Shown here in pieces: positions 1 through 11,739 of a stretch of DNA of 64,000 bases. Every line of letters starts with the position of its first letter. The first letter of the stretch is position 1. This stretch comes from Pseudocercospora fijiensis CIRAD86 (taxonomy: Eukaryota; Ascomycota; Dothideomycetes; Mycosphaerellales; Mycosphaerellaceae). Under the pieces are notes generated by a model that was not told the DNA's origin, did not search any database, and saw only the letters and a program-made list of their open reading frames with translations. The stretch lies in the NCBI RefSeq assembly GCF_000340215.1, contig NW_006921532.1:7096550-7160549 (forward strand), given 5' to 3'. The position numbers and the translations under genes are program-made.

Positions 1-2101
1 TATAACGATCGAAAGGGTAGAGAGAGCTATCGTCCTTCGGCTAAAAGGTAAGCTCGACTACGCCGCTATCTACTATTTCGTACTAGTACGTCTAGTTACT
101 ATTAGCTCTAGTTTCGATATCTATACGCGGCGCTAATACTTATAAACTTAGTATCTAGTTTCGCGTTTATCCTTCTATTAACCGCTATTACGATCTCGTT
201 AGCGTATATATCGTAGCGGCGGTTATCGCGGTACGCTATATCCGGTTACCGGCCTATTCTACGGTTCTCCCTTAGGCGATCGAAGATAGGGCTAGTCTCC
301 GGCTTAACGCCGTTATTCTCGTTATAGAGCGACTTAGCGGCGAAGTTTAGCTCCTACTACTAAATAGCTATAAAATCGACGTCCTCCTAGTCCGCTATCG
401 CGCGCGTTCTAATCGCTAATATAATAGTATCGGCGAAGGAAATCGAGGGGGAAATAGTCGTACTAGACTACGCGAAGTATATAGAAGGGCGGCGGTCGAT
501 AGAATAACGGTTAATATCCGTATCGCGCTCTAAGTTTGTATTAATAATCGCGTTAATATATTACTTCTAGATCGCGTTACGTATACAAACAAATAGGTAG
601 CTACGTATACGCGGCGCGTATATTACTTCGAGATACACTTAGGACTAGGAGGTTTCGAAATAAAGGTCTTTAGAATTACGCGATACTACCCGAACGAATA
701 TCGCTCTTTAAGAGCGCCGAGTACGGGAAATCAAGCCGAAGAATACACTATCCGAGCTAGCGTATACGTGCTATATCGCTAATCTAGGCCTTTAATACCG
801 AAATTGCCCTCCTAGAATATATAGTCTTAACCGGCGCTTAGTCTATATATTTAACCGCGATCTGCCTTCCTTTAGGCGTAGTAGGCACCGTTATAGCTTC
901 TTTACCTTCTTCTATATTAAAATCCTCTATATCCGCCGCCTACGATATTATCTCTAGATATACCGGACTATCGTTTAGCGAGCTAATGTCTTAGACGCTT
1001 AAAGGCGAGTTATAGGCGTCCTCGCCTAATACCTCTAATCGGCTATTACTAATACTACTAGCTCTAGTAGGATCTAGTTTTCTAAATAGCCCCTAGCTAT
1101 ATACGTATCTCTCTTTAATAATCAGCGACTAGAGGATAGTACTCCCGGTAGGACCCGTATAGAGCAATCTACTTAACGCCTAAGGAATCTAGTAGCTATC
1201 CTACTAGTCTCCTAACTTTAGGCGCTCTATAGGGTGCCTATAGCCTTTCTACGTCGAGAAATTGCGAGATCGATACTACGTAAGATTAGATTACGCCGGT
1301 AAATATAGAGCTTTCTTAGGATCGGTTAAAGAGGCGCCTATCTACCGAGTACTCTCGCTCTCTCTCTCCCCTTTATACGAACTATCCTATACGAACCTAC
1401 TGTTCGTACTTAGTCCTCCTCCGTAATCTCGGCCGGCGAGTATCCTACTACTCTCGCAAACTATATACCCTAGATTTAATTAACTAGTTAGGGATAATTT
1501 GTCTAAACTAGATCTCGAGGGCTCGTATAGGAGTAGCATTCCGGGTAACCTTTATTTAATCTATATACTCCGCTAATACTACCTTAGGATCTAGGAATCT
1601 TCTAATCTACGGATTCTAATAATCTAACTAGCTCTGTTAAAGGAACTTCCTAGTATTAATTTCTGAATTATTACGATTCGTAAGCAAGCACTAATCGTAT
1701 AGGCTCTCCTAACTAGGGTCTCCGCTATCGATTCTTCGCGATTCGTCCTCCCTAGATCTTAGACTTCTTTCGTAATATCGAACATCTAGCTATTCTATCT
1801 ATAAACAACTTAGGACTAGTAAGCATTAGAGGTAGGTAGGCTAATAGCCGCGGTCCCTCCTAACCGAGATCCCTAATATCGACTCTTTACGATTCGTATA
1901 CCTTATACCGCTCTAGGATCCTAATTTCCGAGGCGTACCTTAACGCTTATATTATCGACGATCTCTACGAGAAAACAACGGCTCGCTCTTAGAATTGTCC
2001 CTATCTCCGAGAGGTAGTATATAAGGACGCCTCGATATCGTCGGTCTACTAATAGTACGTCGTAATTACCTCGCTTTTCGTACGAAAGGCCGCGATTCTT
2101 C

Positions 2102-5100
2102 GAACTCTATAGTACGGCGTACTCGCTTAGCTCTTCCTTACGTAAAATATCTTCTCTATCTACTCTATCTTCTTCTAAATCTAAGCGCCCGATACTTACG
2201 CTACCGGATATAGAGAGCGCGAGGAAAGGTAAGAAGCGAGCGATACTTAGCTCTTTCGTACCGCCCGACTTTACGATTAACCTAATATCGGACGACAGTC
2301 TATCTAAGTTGCGGCGTTCGCGACGATAGCTAAAGCCGAAGCAGAGATCTAGTTCCCCGTTACTAGTTAAAATATCGATAGGAATAAACGTCGTATAAGA
2401 CGATAATCTATTCTAAACGATATTATATAGAGATAAAAAGACGAGGTATAGAGCGGGTATCTCTTAATCTTCCGCTAGGCTATCGTTTCTATATAACCGT
2501 ATTCCCGTTACCGGTCCCGCTTCTAGACTAGCAGTCGAACTACGTTAATGCAAATTCTATTAGATCGTTAAACTAGTGTCTAACTTCTAAAGGAAGAACG
2601 GACGATTCTATAGGGTCTGCACTCTAGTAGTATATTAGCGCGTAGGTTAGTATTCGAGCGATAATATTCCCTAACTTTAATAGAAAGCTTAACTTTCTGC
2701 CCGTAGCAACTACGATTCTAATACTATATATCTATAGTTAGCGTATAACGACGCATCTACCGGACTATTACCTAGGTTACGTCGAGTAAGTCCTATCGTT
2801 AACGATATATTAGAGGCGTTAGGGACGACGCGCGACCTCCCTAGCGTATTATCGCTATATACGTAAGGTGTTTTATCTAAAACGCTATCCGATCGTTCCC
2901 CCTTTCTTATATCTTTATCTACTAAGCGTCCCTATACTCCGCCTACGTACGAGTTATATACTATCGACCCGTTACGTCTAATACTATCTCTTTTGTTATA
3001 TTCGGCGTAGAGTTTACCTATCGTTACAATTCCGAGCGTTAATCGCAGGTCCGATTCTATATCTATATTAGTAAGCGGCGCTTCTAGTATCTATACTCTA
3101 CTAAGTCCGATAGGTCGCGACTATAACTAGGACGATTAGTCTGTCTTGCCTAGAGATAGCGTTATATAGGACGCCGAGAGGCAAGGTCCGACGCTACTAG
3201 ATATAGAGGCCCCTAATAAATACGGTCTAGACGCTTTCGATAATTACTACGACTTCGGCGACCTTCTCGATCCTTCTAGACCGATAGACGTTGAATTTAC
3301 GGAGCCTTCCTATAACGCTAACTCTACGAGTTTAATTAAGAATAGTAGCTCTATTGCGCCTAGAGCTCCGTCGCTAGGGCCTATCTAACCGCTACTTCTA
3401 CTAAGCCTTCCTTTTATCCCTAGAGCTATACCGACGGATACTACTACTACCCCTACTAGTAGGGCTAGAGCTAGCGGTTCTAGTCCTTAGGTACGAGCTA
3501 GTTAGCCTTCTCTAGGGCGGATATCTTTTAAACGTCTAAACGATTATAATACCCTCCCTATAGCGGTCGCCGAAGCGTACTATAGCCTAGGTCGATCGTA
3601 GGCTACTAACGCCGACCTCTTACGCCTAGAGAGGTCTACTCTTCCTAAGGCGTATATCTCGATGCTATATAAGGTAGTAACACTTAATATTAGCGATATA
3701 GTATATACCTACTAATACTATTAAGCTAAGCATTAGATCCGTAAAGTATCGAACGTCCGAGTAGATAGTAAACCGTCTTCTTCTACGGACAAGAACGGTA
3801 TAGTATTTATAATATATTGCGGTAGTAGCGCGGTAAAAGGTATATTTCCGATCCCTAAACTACCTCCGTTGCTACGGCGACTACTTACTATAGATCTATC
3901 TAAAGATATAGAAGCAAGAACGTTCTAGGAGAACATTCGAGCCTATAATTGCTGCCTCGCAATAACTTTATTTATAGCTAAGCGTAATATACGGGTATTA
4001 GGATATAGTTCGTTCTAGATCTACGGAGAAGCGTATTATTTAGGCGGCGGTCTCTTCGCTCCGACGGAAGATCCCTAATACGCGTAGCTATACTTTTACG
4101 ACCCCGTATATGCTACTAAGAGGCGTATACAGAAATCCGGCGATCGTAGACATACTAGCTAGAACTAGAAATCTATACTATCGCCGTAGCTAGACTACGG
4201 CACTATAATCGCGTTATATAAGATAATTACGTAATATAACGCGCTATATTACAAGTTCGCCGCGGCTCGGGAAATGTTTATATCCTCCTAAGGACCTAGG
4301 CGCCTCGTTCTTAAGGCTATAGACCTTAGTTTAGTTTACGAAGGTATATAGGACGCGCGTCGATATAATAAGCTAGTCGTAAACGAAGTAGCCGCCCTCT
4401 ATCCGGATTACGATCCGGAAGCTATTAGCGGAATAAGGGATTTTGTAGTAGTAGAGCGGTTAAGTACGGGAGAGGTGTCTACTACTCTATATCGTATAAA
4501 TCGCTACTATCTATACTACTTCCCTATATATTACGTCCTCCTCTAGGCGGCTAGAACTCCTAGGTTTTCGTAGGAGAACTAGTTTCGTACGCGTAGTAGG
4601 AGGCACGTTACGCTTAGGGATTACTTTAGGTATATTTTGTACTATCGACTAAACTAATTTCCTACTATCTTCTACGATCGCCGGCTCCTATAACAATTGT
4701 ACGTCGACGTATATACCGTAGTAGACTTAAACGACCTGCTTTTCCTAGGCAACTATTAGAAAGAAGTATAGGCAGATACGTACGACTTAAAACAACCGAA
4801 ATAGCGTAGTACGCGCGTACTATTAGGCAATAAGAATAAATACGATATCTAACGAGAGTTGTCTCGATAGATTAGCGAAAACCTACGTTACGATATTCTT
4901 CGAACTAAGGCATAGTACGGGGAATGCGAGGGAAGCGTACGTTACGGTTTGCTATAGCGGAACTGTTTAGTCGTCCCTACGAACGGGGCTCTATTATCCG
5001 ATAGCATCCTATAAGCTTTATAAATAGTTCTCCCGTCCTCGTACGTCGGCGGCGATCGGTAGATTTTATAGTACTACCGAGATTCTATAGCTATCGTCGG

Positions 5101-8100
5101 CTACTTCGGTGTCCCTACGTACTTTATTACGTTTACGGCTAACTCTAACTAGCCGGAGATTAAGCGTTATTTGTTCGACTATTAGGACGCAATAGACCGC
5201 CCGGATATTACGATAAGGGTCTTTATTTAGAAAGCTAGAGAGTTTTTATATAAGGTCTACTATAGGAACGTATTCGGTCGCTATATCGCGAGATATTAGA
5301 CGGTCGAATACTAGAAGCGTAGCCTCCCTTACCTTTACCTCTTACTATAGATCGCGCCCGATTAAGCGCTAGATACTATATCTAAGATCGACAACTTTAT
5401 CCGCGCTAAGCTTCCGAGCCTAGCCGAGGACCCGGATAGTAGCGTAACGAACTTAGTTAAGGAATATATATATTATAGACCTTATAGCGCGGGCTTTCTA
5501 TACGTCCCGTATATATAGTTACCTCGATACTCCGAAGGGACGTATTCTAAGGGATTCCCTATAGAGTTCTCGGACGAGACGGTAGTAACTAATATCGCGT
5601 TTCCGAAATATCGTAGACGCCGTAATAGGAGGATATAGAATAAGAGGAGGAATCGCGCGTTCCTCTTCGATAATCGTTATATCGTGCCGTACAATCTATA
5701 CCTACTAAAGCGGTTTAACGCCTATATTAATATCGAGCAGGTCTACTTATTATAGGCGATTAAATATATTAATAAGTACGTCTATAAGGGCGCCGACCGT
5801 ACGACTGCCTACCTCGAGATTCCCGGTAACGAGATCGCTAACTACGTTAATATACGATACATTAGTCCTATAATAGCGATATATAACATCTTAGGAGGCA
5901 AGCGCTATAAAGAATAGCCCGCGGTTATTCGACTAGACGTCTACCTACCGCGCCCTAGGGGTAATATTATATTTAACTATAACGCGACGATAGCGGACCT
6001 ACGCGGCGATAGACGATAACGTACTACGCTCGTCGCGTAGTTTCGGTATAACGCGTTACTACTAGACAACGACGTATCTTGCCGGCGCTTAACGTATCTT
6101 AAGTTTCTAAAACACTATACGCTATATAACAAAGCGTAGAAGAAACGTTCTAAGCGCGTAGTATACTCTATCGCGCGTCTTAACCCGCCCCTACGTCCTA
6201 AAGGCGAGATACTATACTTAATTAAATTGCTCTATATCGTTCGGGGTACTAAATGTTTCCGCGACTTAAGGATATATAGCGGTACCGTATATAAGAGCTT
6301 TCGAGCGGCGGCGATTGTATCTAGTCTTATAAGATCGGAAGATAAATAGCTCGATACGTTCCGGGAGGCCGAGAAGATATACACCTCCCGATAATTACGT
6401 CTTATATTCGTACTACTTATCCTAACGGATGCGATATCCGGAGCCGACTCTACGCGATAGTAGAGTCTTCTATAGAGGGACATATATAAAGATCTATATA
6501 TCGAACTGCGGCGCGGAGGCTATATAGGAAGGTATAAGAAGATAAATACTACTACTAAAAGTTATAGTAAGTAGTAGCTATATACCGAATTAGTTGCTAA
6601 CGGATACAAGGTATCGGGCTATAGACTACCGAGTCCCGATCCTTCGTAGGCGAAAATACGTAGTAGTAATAACGCTATCGCTTAAGAAGAAGCGCTAGTC
6701 GATATAGAAAACGAAGACGGGAACAAACTCTACGTATAACAAAACGCCTACCTTCTTAATAATAGTTAAAGGCGAGCCTTTACCGATATTACGAACGATA
6801 TCGACTAGAATCCGTTAATAGCGCACTTTTTTATCTAAGGTCCGGGAGGCTACGGGAAGACGTTCCTATACCGTATACTCGTAGCGACCTATAGAGCACG
6901 TAGCCTTATCGTGCTATATATCGCGTCTTTAGGTATCGCCGTATAGCTGCTTCCTAGTAGTCGTATAGCGTACTCCCAATTTAAACTTCCTTTAAGTAAT
7001 ACCGGATAGTAGGACTATCCTATTACTTAAGATATAATAGACGCTAAGCTAATCCGAAAGACTTATCTAGTTATTTAGGACGAAGCCGCGATATAGAATA
7101 GACGCGATATTATAGCTATATATCGAGTCTTTTATAAGTTACGATTAGGTAGTAACGGCTAGGGCAACGAACTATTCTTCGCGGGAGTCCCCGTCGTATT
7201 CGGCGGCGACTAGGTATAGACTCTTCTAGTGCTTCCCGAGTATAAGAAGTCTTCGAAGGAAGTAGACGTAATAGCGATTACATTTAAAGCCTTCCTAATC
7301 TAGAATAAGATTAAGGTACTCTATCTCTAGTAAAATATATAGCTTATAGATAGTAATCCGCGGAATGTCGACTTCTACCGCTAGACCCTCTATATTATAT
7401 ACGACGACGTATTCGATCGATTTATTAAGCTACTAATATACGTCGGAAGAGTCTAGGACCTTAGCGAGCTTATCGATTTCGTCTTTCTAAGATAGGGTAT
7501 TATTAAGGCTAAGTACGACCTAGTATTCTATCGTTCTCGAGCTATCTTTTATATAACGAACGATACCGCCTACGAGATTAACGAACGTATCGTAGACGAC
7601 CTACCGTACGGTACAATTCGCGAATATCGCTACGAGGATAAGATAGAGAAGTTGCCTAGCGATAAAGACTAGCCTCCGGAAATCTTAAGCCTTTTAAAAT
7701 CTATCTAGAATACCGAGCTCTAGATTCCTTGCCTACGGATCCGGGTAGGTATACTAATAATAATTATACGGAACATCTATAAGACCGTAGGACTTGTAAA
7801 CGGAACGCGGGTTATCGTCGTAAAAACACTCTAGTTTAGGGTTAAAGTTCGGAAACTACTAGACGACGATAATTAGGAAGTATACTAGATACCGCGAATC
7901 TAGATATATTCGAATAAAGGCCTGCCGTTTACCCTTAAGCGATATTAACTTTCGCTTTAACCTTGTTTCGTAATAACGATAAACAAATCTTAGGGTTAAT
8001 CCCTAGTATATATCGGCATCGACCTTCGACGGCCCGTATTTAGCTACGGCTAACTCTTTATAGCATTCTTACGCGTTACGGACGTATATAACCTCCGCGT

Positions 8101-9133
8101 ACTTATTAACGGAAAGTATGCTTTAACGTAGGGCGGCGACTCCCTAAATAAGGTATTTCGCTCGGCTCTATTATATCTACCTAAGCGTCTCTACGACTTT
8201 ATTTTTAAGGATAGAAATCTGTTTATAGGTATAACCTCGAACGTCCTATTACGCGGAGCGATATACGCTATACCTACTAGCTCTACCGGACTAGCGTAGC
8301 AACCGCGACGCCCGTAGGGTATACTTAACTACGTACCTCGAGCGTACGTTCCCGAAATCGCTAAACCGCCTACCGGTTCTACTCGAGACGCTATAGAACC
8401 TAAAAACGAGCCTAACTAGTATACTCGAAACTTTGCGGGTCTAGACCGCGAAGTAGGTAGCGATAGTAGCCTTCCGCATAGGGTAGAAAGGGGTCCTAGG
8501 GCATTCGTACTAGGTAACGACGAAGATAGGACGTTAGTCGATACTAGAGTCGGACGATAGCTAAGCTAGCGAGAAACTACGCTAACTATAGCACTAGCGA
8601 AAACTTCGCGCCGACCGTTATTCGTAGAACTTCCTAGATACTAACTAGACGACTCCTTAGTCTACCTCTAGAACTTAGCCCTAGGTCCTAGTAACGCCTA
8701 ATAGATAATACAAGTTATAGGCAAAATAATACCTTCGAAGGAGATTGCGCGGGTAGATCTAACTAAGGCCTCGTCGATACTACCTACGCTAGTACCTATA
8801 CCGATACCTCGTTCCGTATCTGCGGCGCGTATAATCTAATAGATTTCTAAGGATACTACGCCTATTCTAGGTCCTTCGTTCTCTAGGAAGCGACTACCCG
8901 GACAACCCGTATTACTCTTAAAGCCTATATCCCGTACTTAAGTCTCTACTCCGACCTCGATACTATACGCTCTAACGCTACCTCGTACTCTAAGGCTAAG
9001 CGACATTGCTAAGGCAAAGGCTCTAGTTATCGTATATAAACAAGAAGCTAAGATCCTTAGTATACTTTAAGACGTAGATCTCGACTTCGATATAGAAGAC
9101 TTTTAGGCTGCAATAAGTAGTTATTCTCTATAA
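2102..9133 (+). pseudogene. Helitron Rep/helicase (RepHel), RIP-inactivated
   Basis: The Helitron replication initiator joined to a Pif1-like 5'-3' helicase. One frame runs to TAA at 9131-9133, interrupted almost only by TAG/TAA. In order: an N-terminal region reading QLYFYDP (about 4090), a helitron N-domain reading FITFTANSN (from 5123), the HUH motif at 5330-5338 where both His codons now read TAC, giving LPYLYLL for the expected LPHxHLL, the Rep tyrosine motif YINKYVYKG (Tyr at 5765 and 5777), Walker A GPGGYGKT (6839-6862), Walker B-like DEAA (about 7080) and the C-terminal helicase block VITINKS-G (about 7970). The start is uncertain; the frame stays open with RIP-type stops back to about 2100. 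An acidic Ser/Pro-rich tail follows the helicase. Not functional as read. Confidence 0.88.
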
Positions 9134-9373
9134 TATATATATATAAAACTTCTCTATCTATACTAGCATTTTTTTCTCTTTAGGTATAGAGTTTAGCTAC
9201 CTAAATACGGTTAGCGTATTACTACTTCTCCGAGGCACTAAGAACCTTGTTATTTAGCCGCTTATCCCCTGTCTATATAAGCTAAGTTCCCGGCAGTTCT
9301 CTTAGTTATCCTCCTTTCTCTTCGGGTTCTCTACTATATTCCTAGCGCTAATATAATATCGAGCCTTAATATT

Positions 9374-10363
9374 ATACCTAAAGTAGGAAAGGATTACGCG
9401 TAACAGTTCATATAAGCAGTAGTAGAAGCATATTAAAAAGGTGAAATTTAGGAAACTAGAACTACGGACTACGCGCTAGTAAAGAAAATCGTAAGCGGTA
9501 AAGGGCGAGATCTAGTATTTCGAGAGGGCTATATACGTATACTAGGAGAAGGCGTAACGTAGAAGGGTACCGATAAGAGAGCGAGGCGAGCGGCGCTAGT
9601 CTATATCCTCGGTATAGACGCTAGAAGTTGCGCTATACTAAACTATCCCTTTCCTTTAAAATATAGAACTTACGAATCTAACCGTAGTTATTTCGAAGGG
9701 TGCCGTTATTCCTATAACCTAGCGCTAAAGCTACTATATAGTAATTGCGCTTATAGAGGAGATCCTAGGAGCTATACTAGCTATATAAACTATAACCGGA
9801 AGAGAGTAGTATTACTAGAATTCGAAGATAGCGGGCGGGCTTCGAAATCGAATACTCGACCTCTATCTACGGAGTACGAATAGGAAGAGGGCACCCTAGA
9901 ATATTAAGAGACTATCTCTACTAAGGATACTAGCTACTAGGAGGAATACGACTTTACTTAGGAAGTATCTTAGAAAGCGGAAGAACTTAGGAGAAGTATA
10001 AGCGAAGCATAGCTCTAGCAACTCTTCGAGTTTCTAGCGGAATTGTTATATTCTAATTCTCCTACGTTTGCGACGTAGCATATTCGAGATATATATTACG
10101 AAAGTATTAGCGAGATTACAAGCGGTTATATACGGAAAACAGATAGTAAGCGAGCTCGTATAGAAGTCGTCGCGGCGGTAGAGCGGACTTAACTAGATTA
10201 GGTATATATTTTAAACCGACTATAATGCGAATAGTAACAATAGCGGTAACGTACTAAGAAACGTGAGATTAAACATTACTAGCTTCGCTAACCGATATTA
10301 TAGGCCTAGTATATATCTATTATATAGGTAGACGAGATAAAAATAGGAAGAAGAAGATTATAA
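9374..10363 (+). pseudogene. unknown second Helitron ORF, about 330 codons
   Basis: I do not recognise this protein. From an ATA at 9374 (expected RIP product of ATG) the frame reads to TAA at 10361-10363 with only TAG/TAA inside, which after RIP points to a former gene. The first 130 codons are compact and fairly rich in Tyr and basic residues; the next 100 are acidic with many TAG codons (former Trp/Gln), such as a stretch around 9900-9990; the C-terminus is basic. It lies 240 bp downstream of the Rep/helicase frame on the same strand, inside the Helitron 3' end, so it is either an accessory Helitron gene or a captured host gene. No catalytic motif was seen. Confidence 0.5.
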
Positions 10364-10536
10364 GTTACTTTATAGATTTTATTTTTTACAAAGGGCTAAC
10401 TAACCTCCGTAGAGTATATATATCGGTCTGCGCCCTATAGCGTAGATAGTATATCTTATCTTATTTCCTCTCGCCTTTTCTAACTTTCAACTTCTTAATT
10501 AGTATACTATTCTTAGATTATCGCGTTCTTCCGAGT

Positions 10537-10794
10537 AGCGGCGATATAGATTCCTATAGTAAATCGATTCCTAGGTCCTATCTAGACAAAAGGAGAGCTA
10601 GCCTTAAAGTCCTAGGTAAAATCGGATCCTAGAAGAGTAGCGTACGATTAAGCGTTTATAGTAGAGGTGCCTAGTAACTACTAGTACTCGATAGTCTTAG
10701 CGCCCTCTTAGAGGATAACGGTATAGTTAAACGTAAGATAGCGCACTACGCCGCTAACGAAACGTATAAAGACTTCGCCTACGACGAGCTTTAA
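10537..10794 (+). pseudogene. short decayed coding-like stretch in the Helitron
   Basis: About 85 codons with a protein-like composition, basic at first and acidic later, broken by TAG/TAA, ending at TAA 10792-10794. Function unknown. It may be an exon of the preceding frame or a separate small gene; the frame differs from that of 9374-10363. Low certainty. Confidence 0.25.
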
Positions 10795-11116
10795 GGGTTA
10801 GTATATCTAGCAATATATATTTATAAACGAGACTTACTAGAGTCGCGACCCTCTTAGAGCCGGTCTTCTTAGCTAGAACTCGCTTCGTAGAGCGAGGGGG
10901 AGACTCGTTAGAGGACGTACCGGCGAGATCGATAACTTCCTTGCCCTTAAATACTTAAGCGACTAATACTATTAGCGACGCGGTTATAAAGGTTTAGCGA
11001 TAATATTAAACTTACTAGTAGCGCTCGAGATCTTGCTCGGGGTTTCTATAGAGCTAGTATAGGGGGTAGGTATAGTATCTAGCTTAGTAAAGATAGAAAG
11101 GGAGCAGCAACGAGTC

Positions 11117-11157
11117 GTAGTAGTAGTAGTAGTAGTAGTAAGTAGTAGTAAGTAGAA
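11117..11157. repeat. GTA trinucleotide microsatellite
   Basis: A run of GTA/AGT units interrupted by AAGTAG steps, close to the 3' end of the Helitron. Simple-sequence repeat with no evident role. Confidence 0.8.
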
Positions 11158-11295
11158 GAAGTTGTTATTAGAAAGGCGCGCGATTTATAAAGCGCGATTT
11201 GTAACGATTTCCGCCTTGTTGCCTAGCGCGGTACGGCTATAGCCGCCGTAGAATCTTCTAGAATCTAGCTTACCCTACCCCCCTCGTCGCCTTAG

Positions 11296-11358
11296 CCTTT
11301 ACTTATAGCTCTTCGGCCTTTACTTATAGCACTTCGTCCTTTACTTATAGCTCTTCGA
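11296..11358 (+). repeat. three 21-bp subterminal tandem repeats of the Helitron
   Basis: Three head-to-tail 21-bp units at 11296, 11317 and 11338, each starting CCTTTACTTATAGC and ending CTTCG plus one base. Units differ at one or two positions. The last unit supplies the 5' arm of the terminal hairpin. Confidence 0.9.
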
Positions 11359-11380
11359 CTCGGAGCTATATAAACACTAG
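11346..11380 (+). other. Helitron 3' terminus: hairpin plus CTAG
   Basis: Arms TATAGCTC (11346-11353) and GAGCTATA (11363-11370) form a perfect 8-bp stem around a 9-nt loop. Ten bases follow, ending in CTAG (11377-11380), and the next base is T. This is the termination signal expected for a Helitron (hairpin 10-12 nt before CTRR, insertion between A and T). Confidence 0.85.
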
Positions 11381-11498
11381 TAGTCTATATTCTGCTAATA
11401 CCTCGATTAGCGAGGTAGGGCTTCCCGTATAATTACGTAGATCCCGCTAAGACCCTATTTCGCTATATTATCTCGCTTAATTTCCGGGCTTCGCGTAT
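11380..11498 (+). repeat. MULE left terminal inverted repeat
   Basis: Matches the reverse complement of 14409-14520 over nearly all its length, for example TATATTATCTCGCTTAATTT shared exactly. Differences are mostly C/T and G/A, as RIP would cause. This arm has almost no CA/TG. Confidence 0.88.
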
Positions 11499-11739
11499 TT
11501 CGAGATAAAGCTTAGTATACCTATACTAAGTAAGCGGAAATCCTAAACCTCTCGTTTTGTAATATACTATATACTACTATAATAGACGATATTACGGAGC
11601 TAGAACGACTTCGGCAACTGTTCTTTAACCTTACTAAACTATTTGAACTTTCCCTATCGTAATAGGAAACGATATAGGCTATTTTAAGCAATGTATACTC
11701 GCGTACGATTATATCGCGTTTAGGCAAGGGTTTAGACAT

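Larger units (their letters stand above)
1..11380 (+). mobile_element. Helitron DNA transposon, 5' end not identified, RIP-degraded
   Basis: Large rolling-circle transposon. It holds a Rep/helicase frame (to 9133), a second frame (9374-10363), a weak third coding stretch, subterminal 21-bp tandem repeats and a typical Helitron 3' end: an 8-bp-stem hairpin, ten bases, then CTAG followed by T. No 5' TC terminus was recognised, so the element may extend past the left edge or begin inside the first 2 kb. CA and TG are almost absent throughout, the mark of heavy RIP, so the copy cannot encode its own protein. Bases 1-2100 show no frame I recognise; bases 10,795-11,295 show only the GTA microsatellite. 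Confidence 0.85.

Noticed and set aside
6232..6483. 83-codon minus-strand frame in the Helitron
   Set aside because: Lies opposite the continuous Rep/helicase frame; RIP removes TG and so tends to leave antisense frames open.
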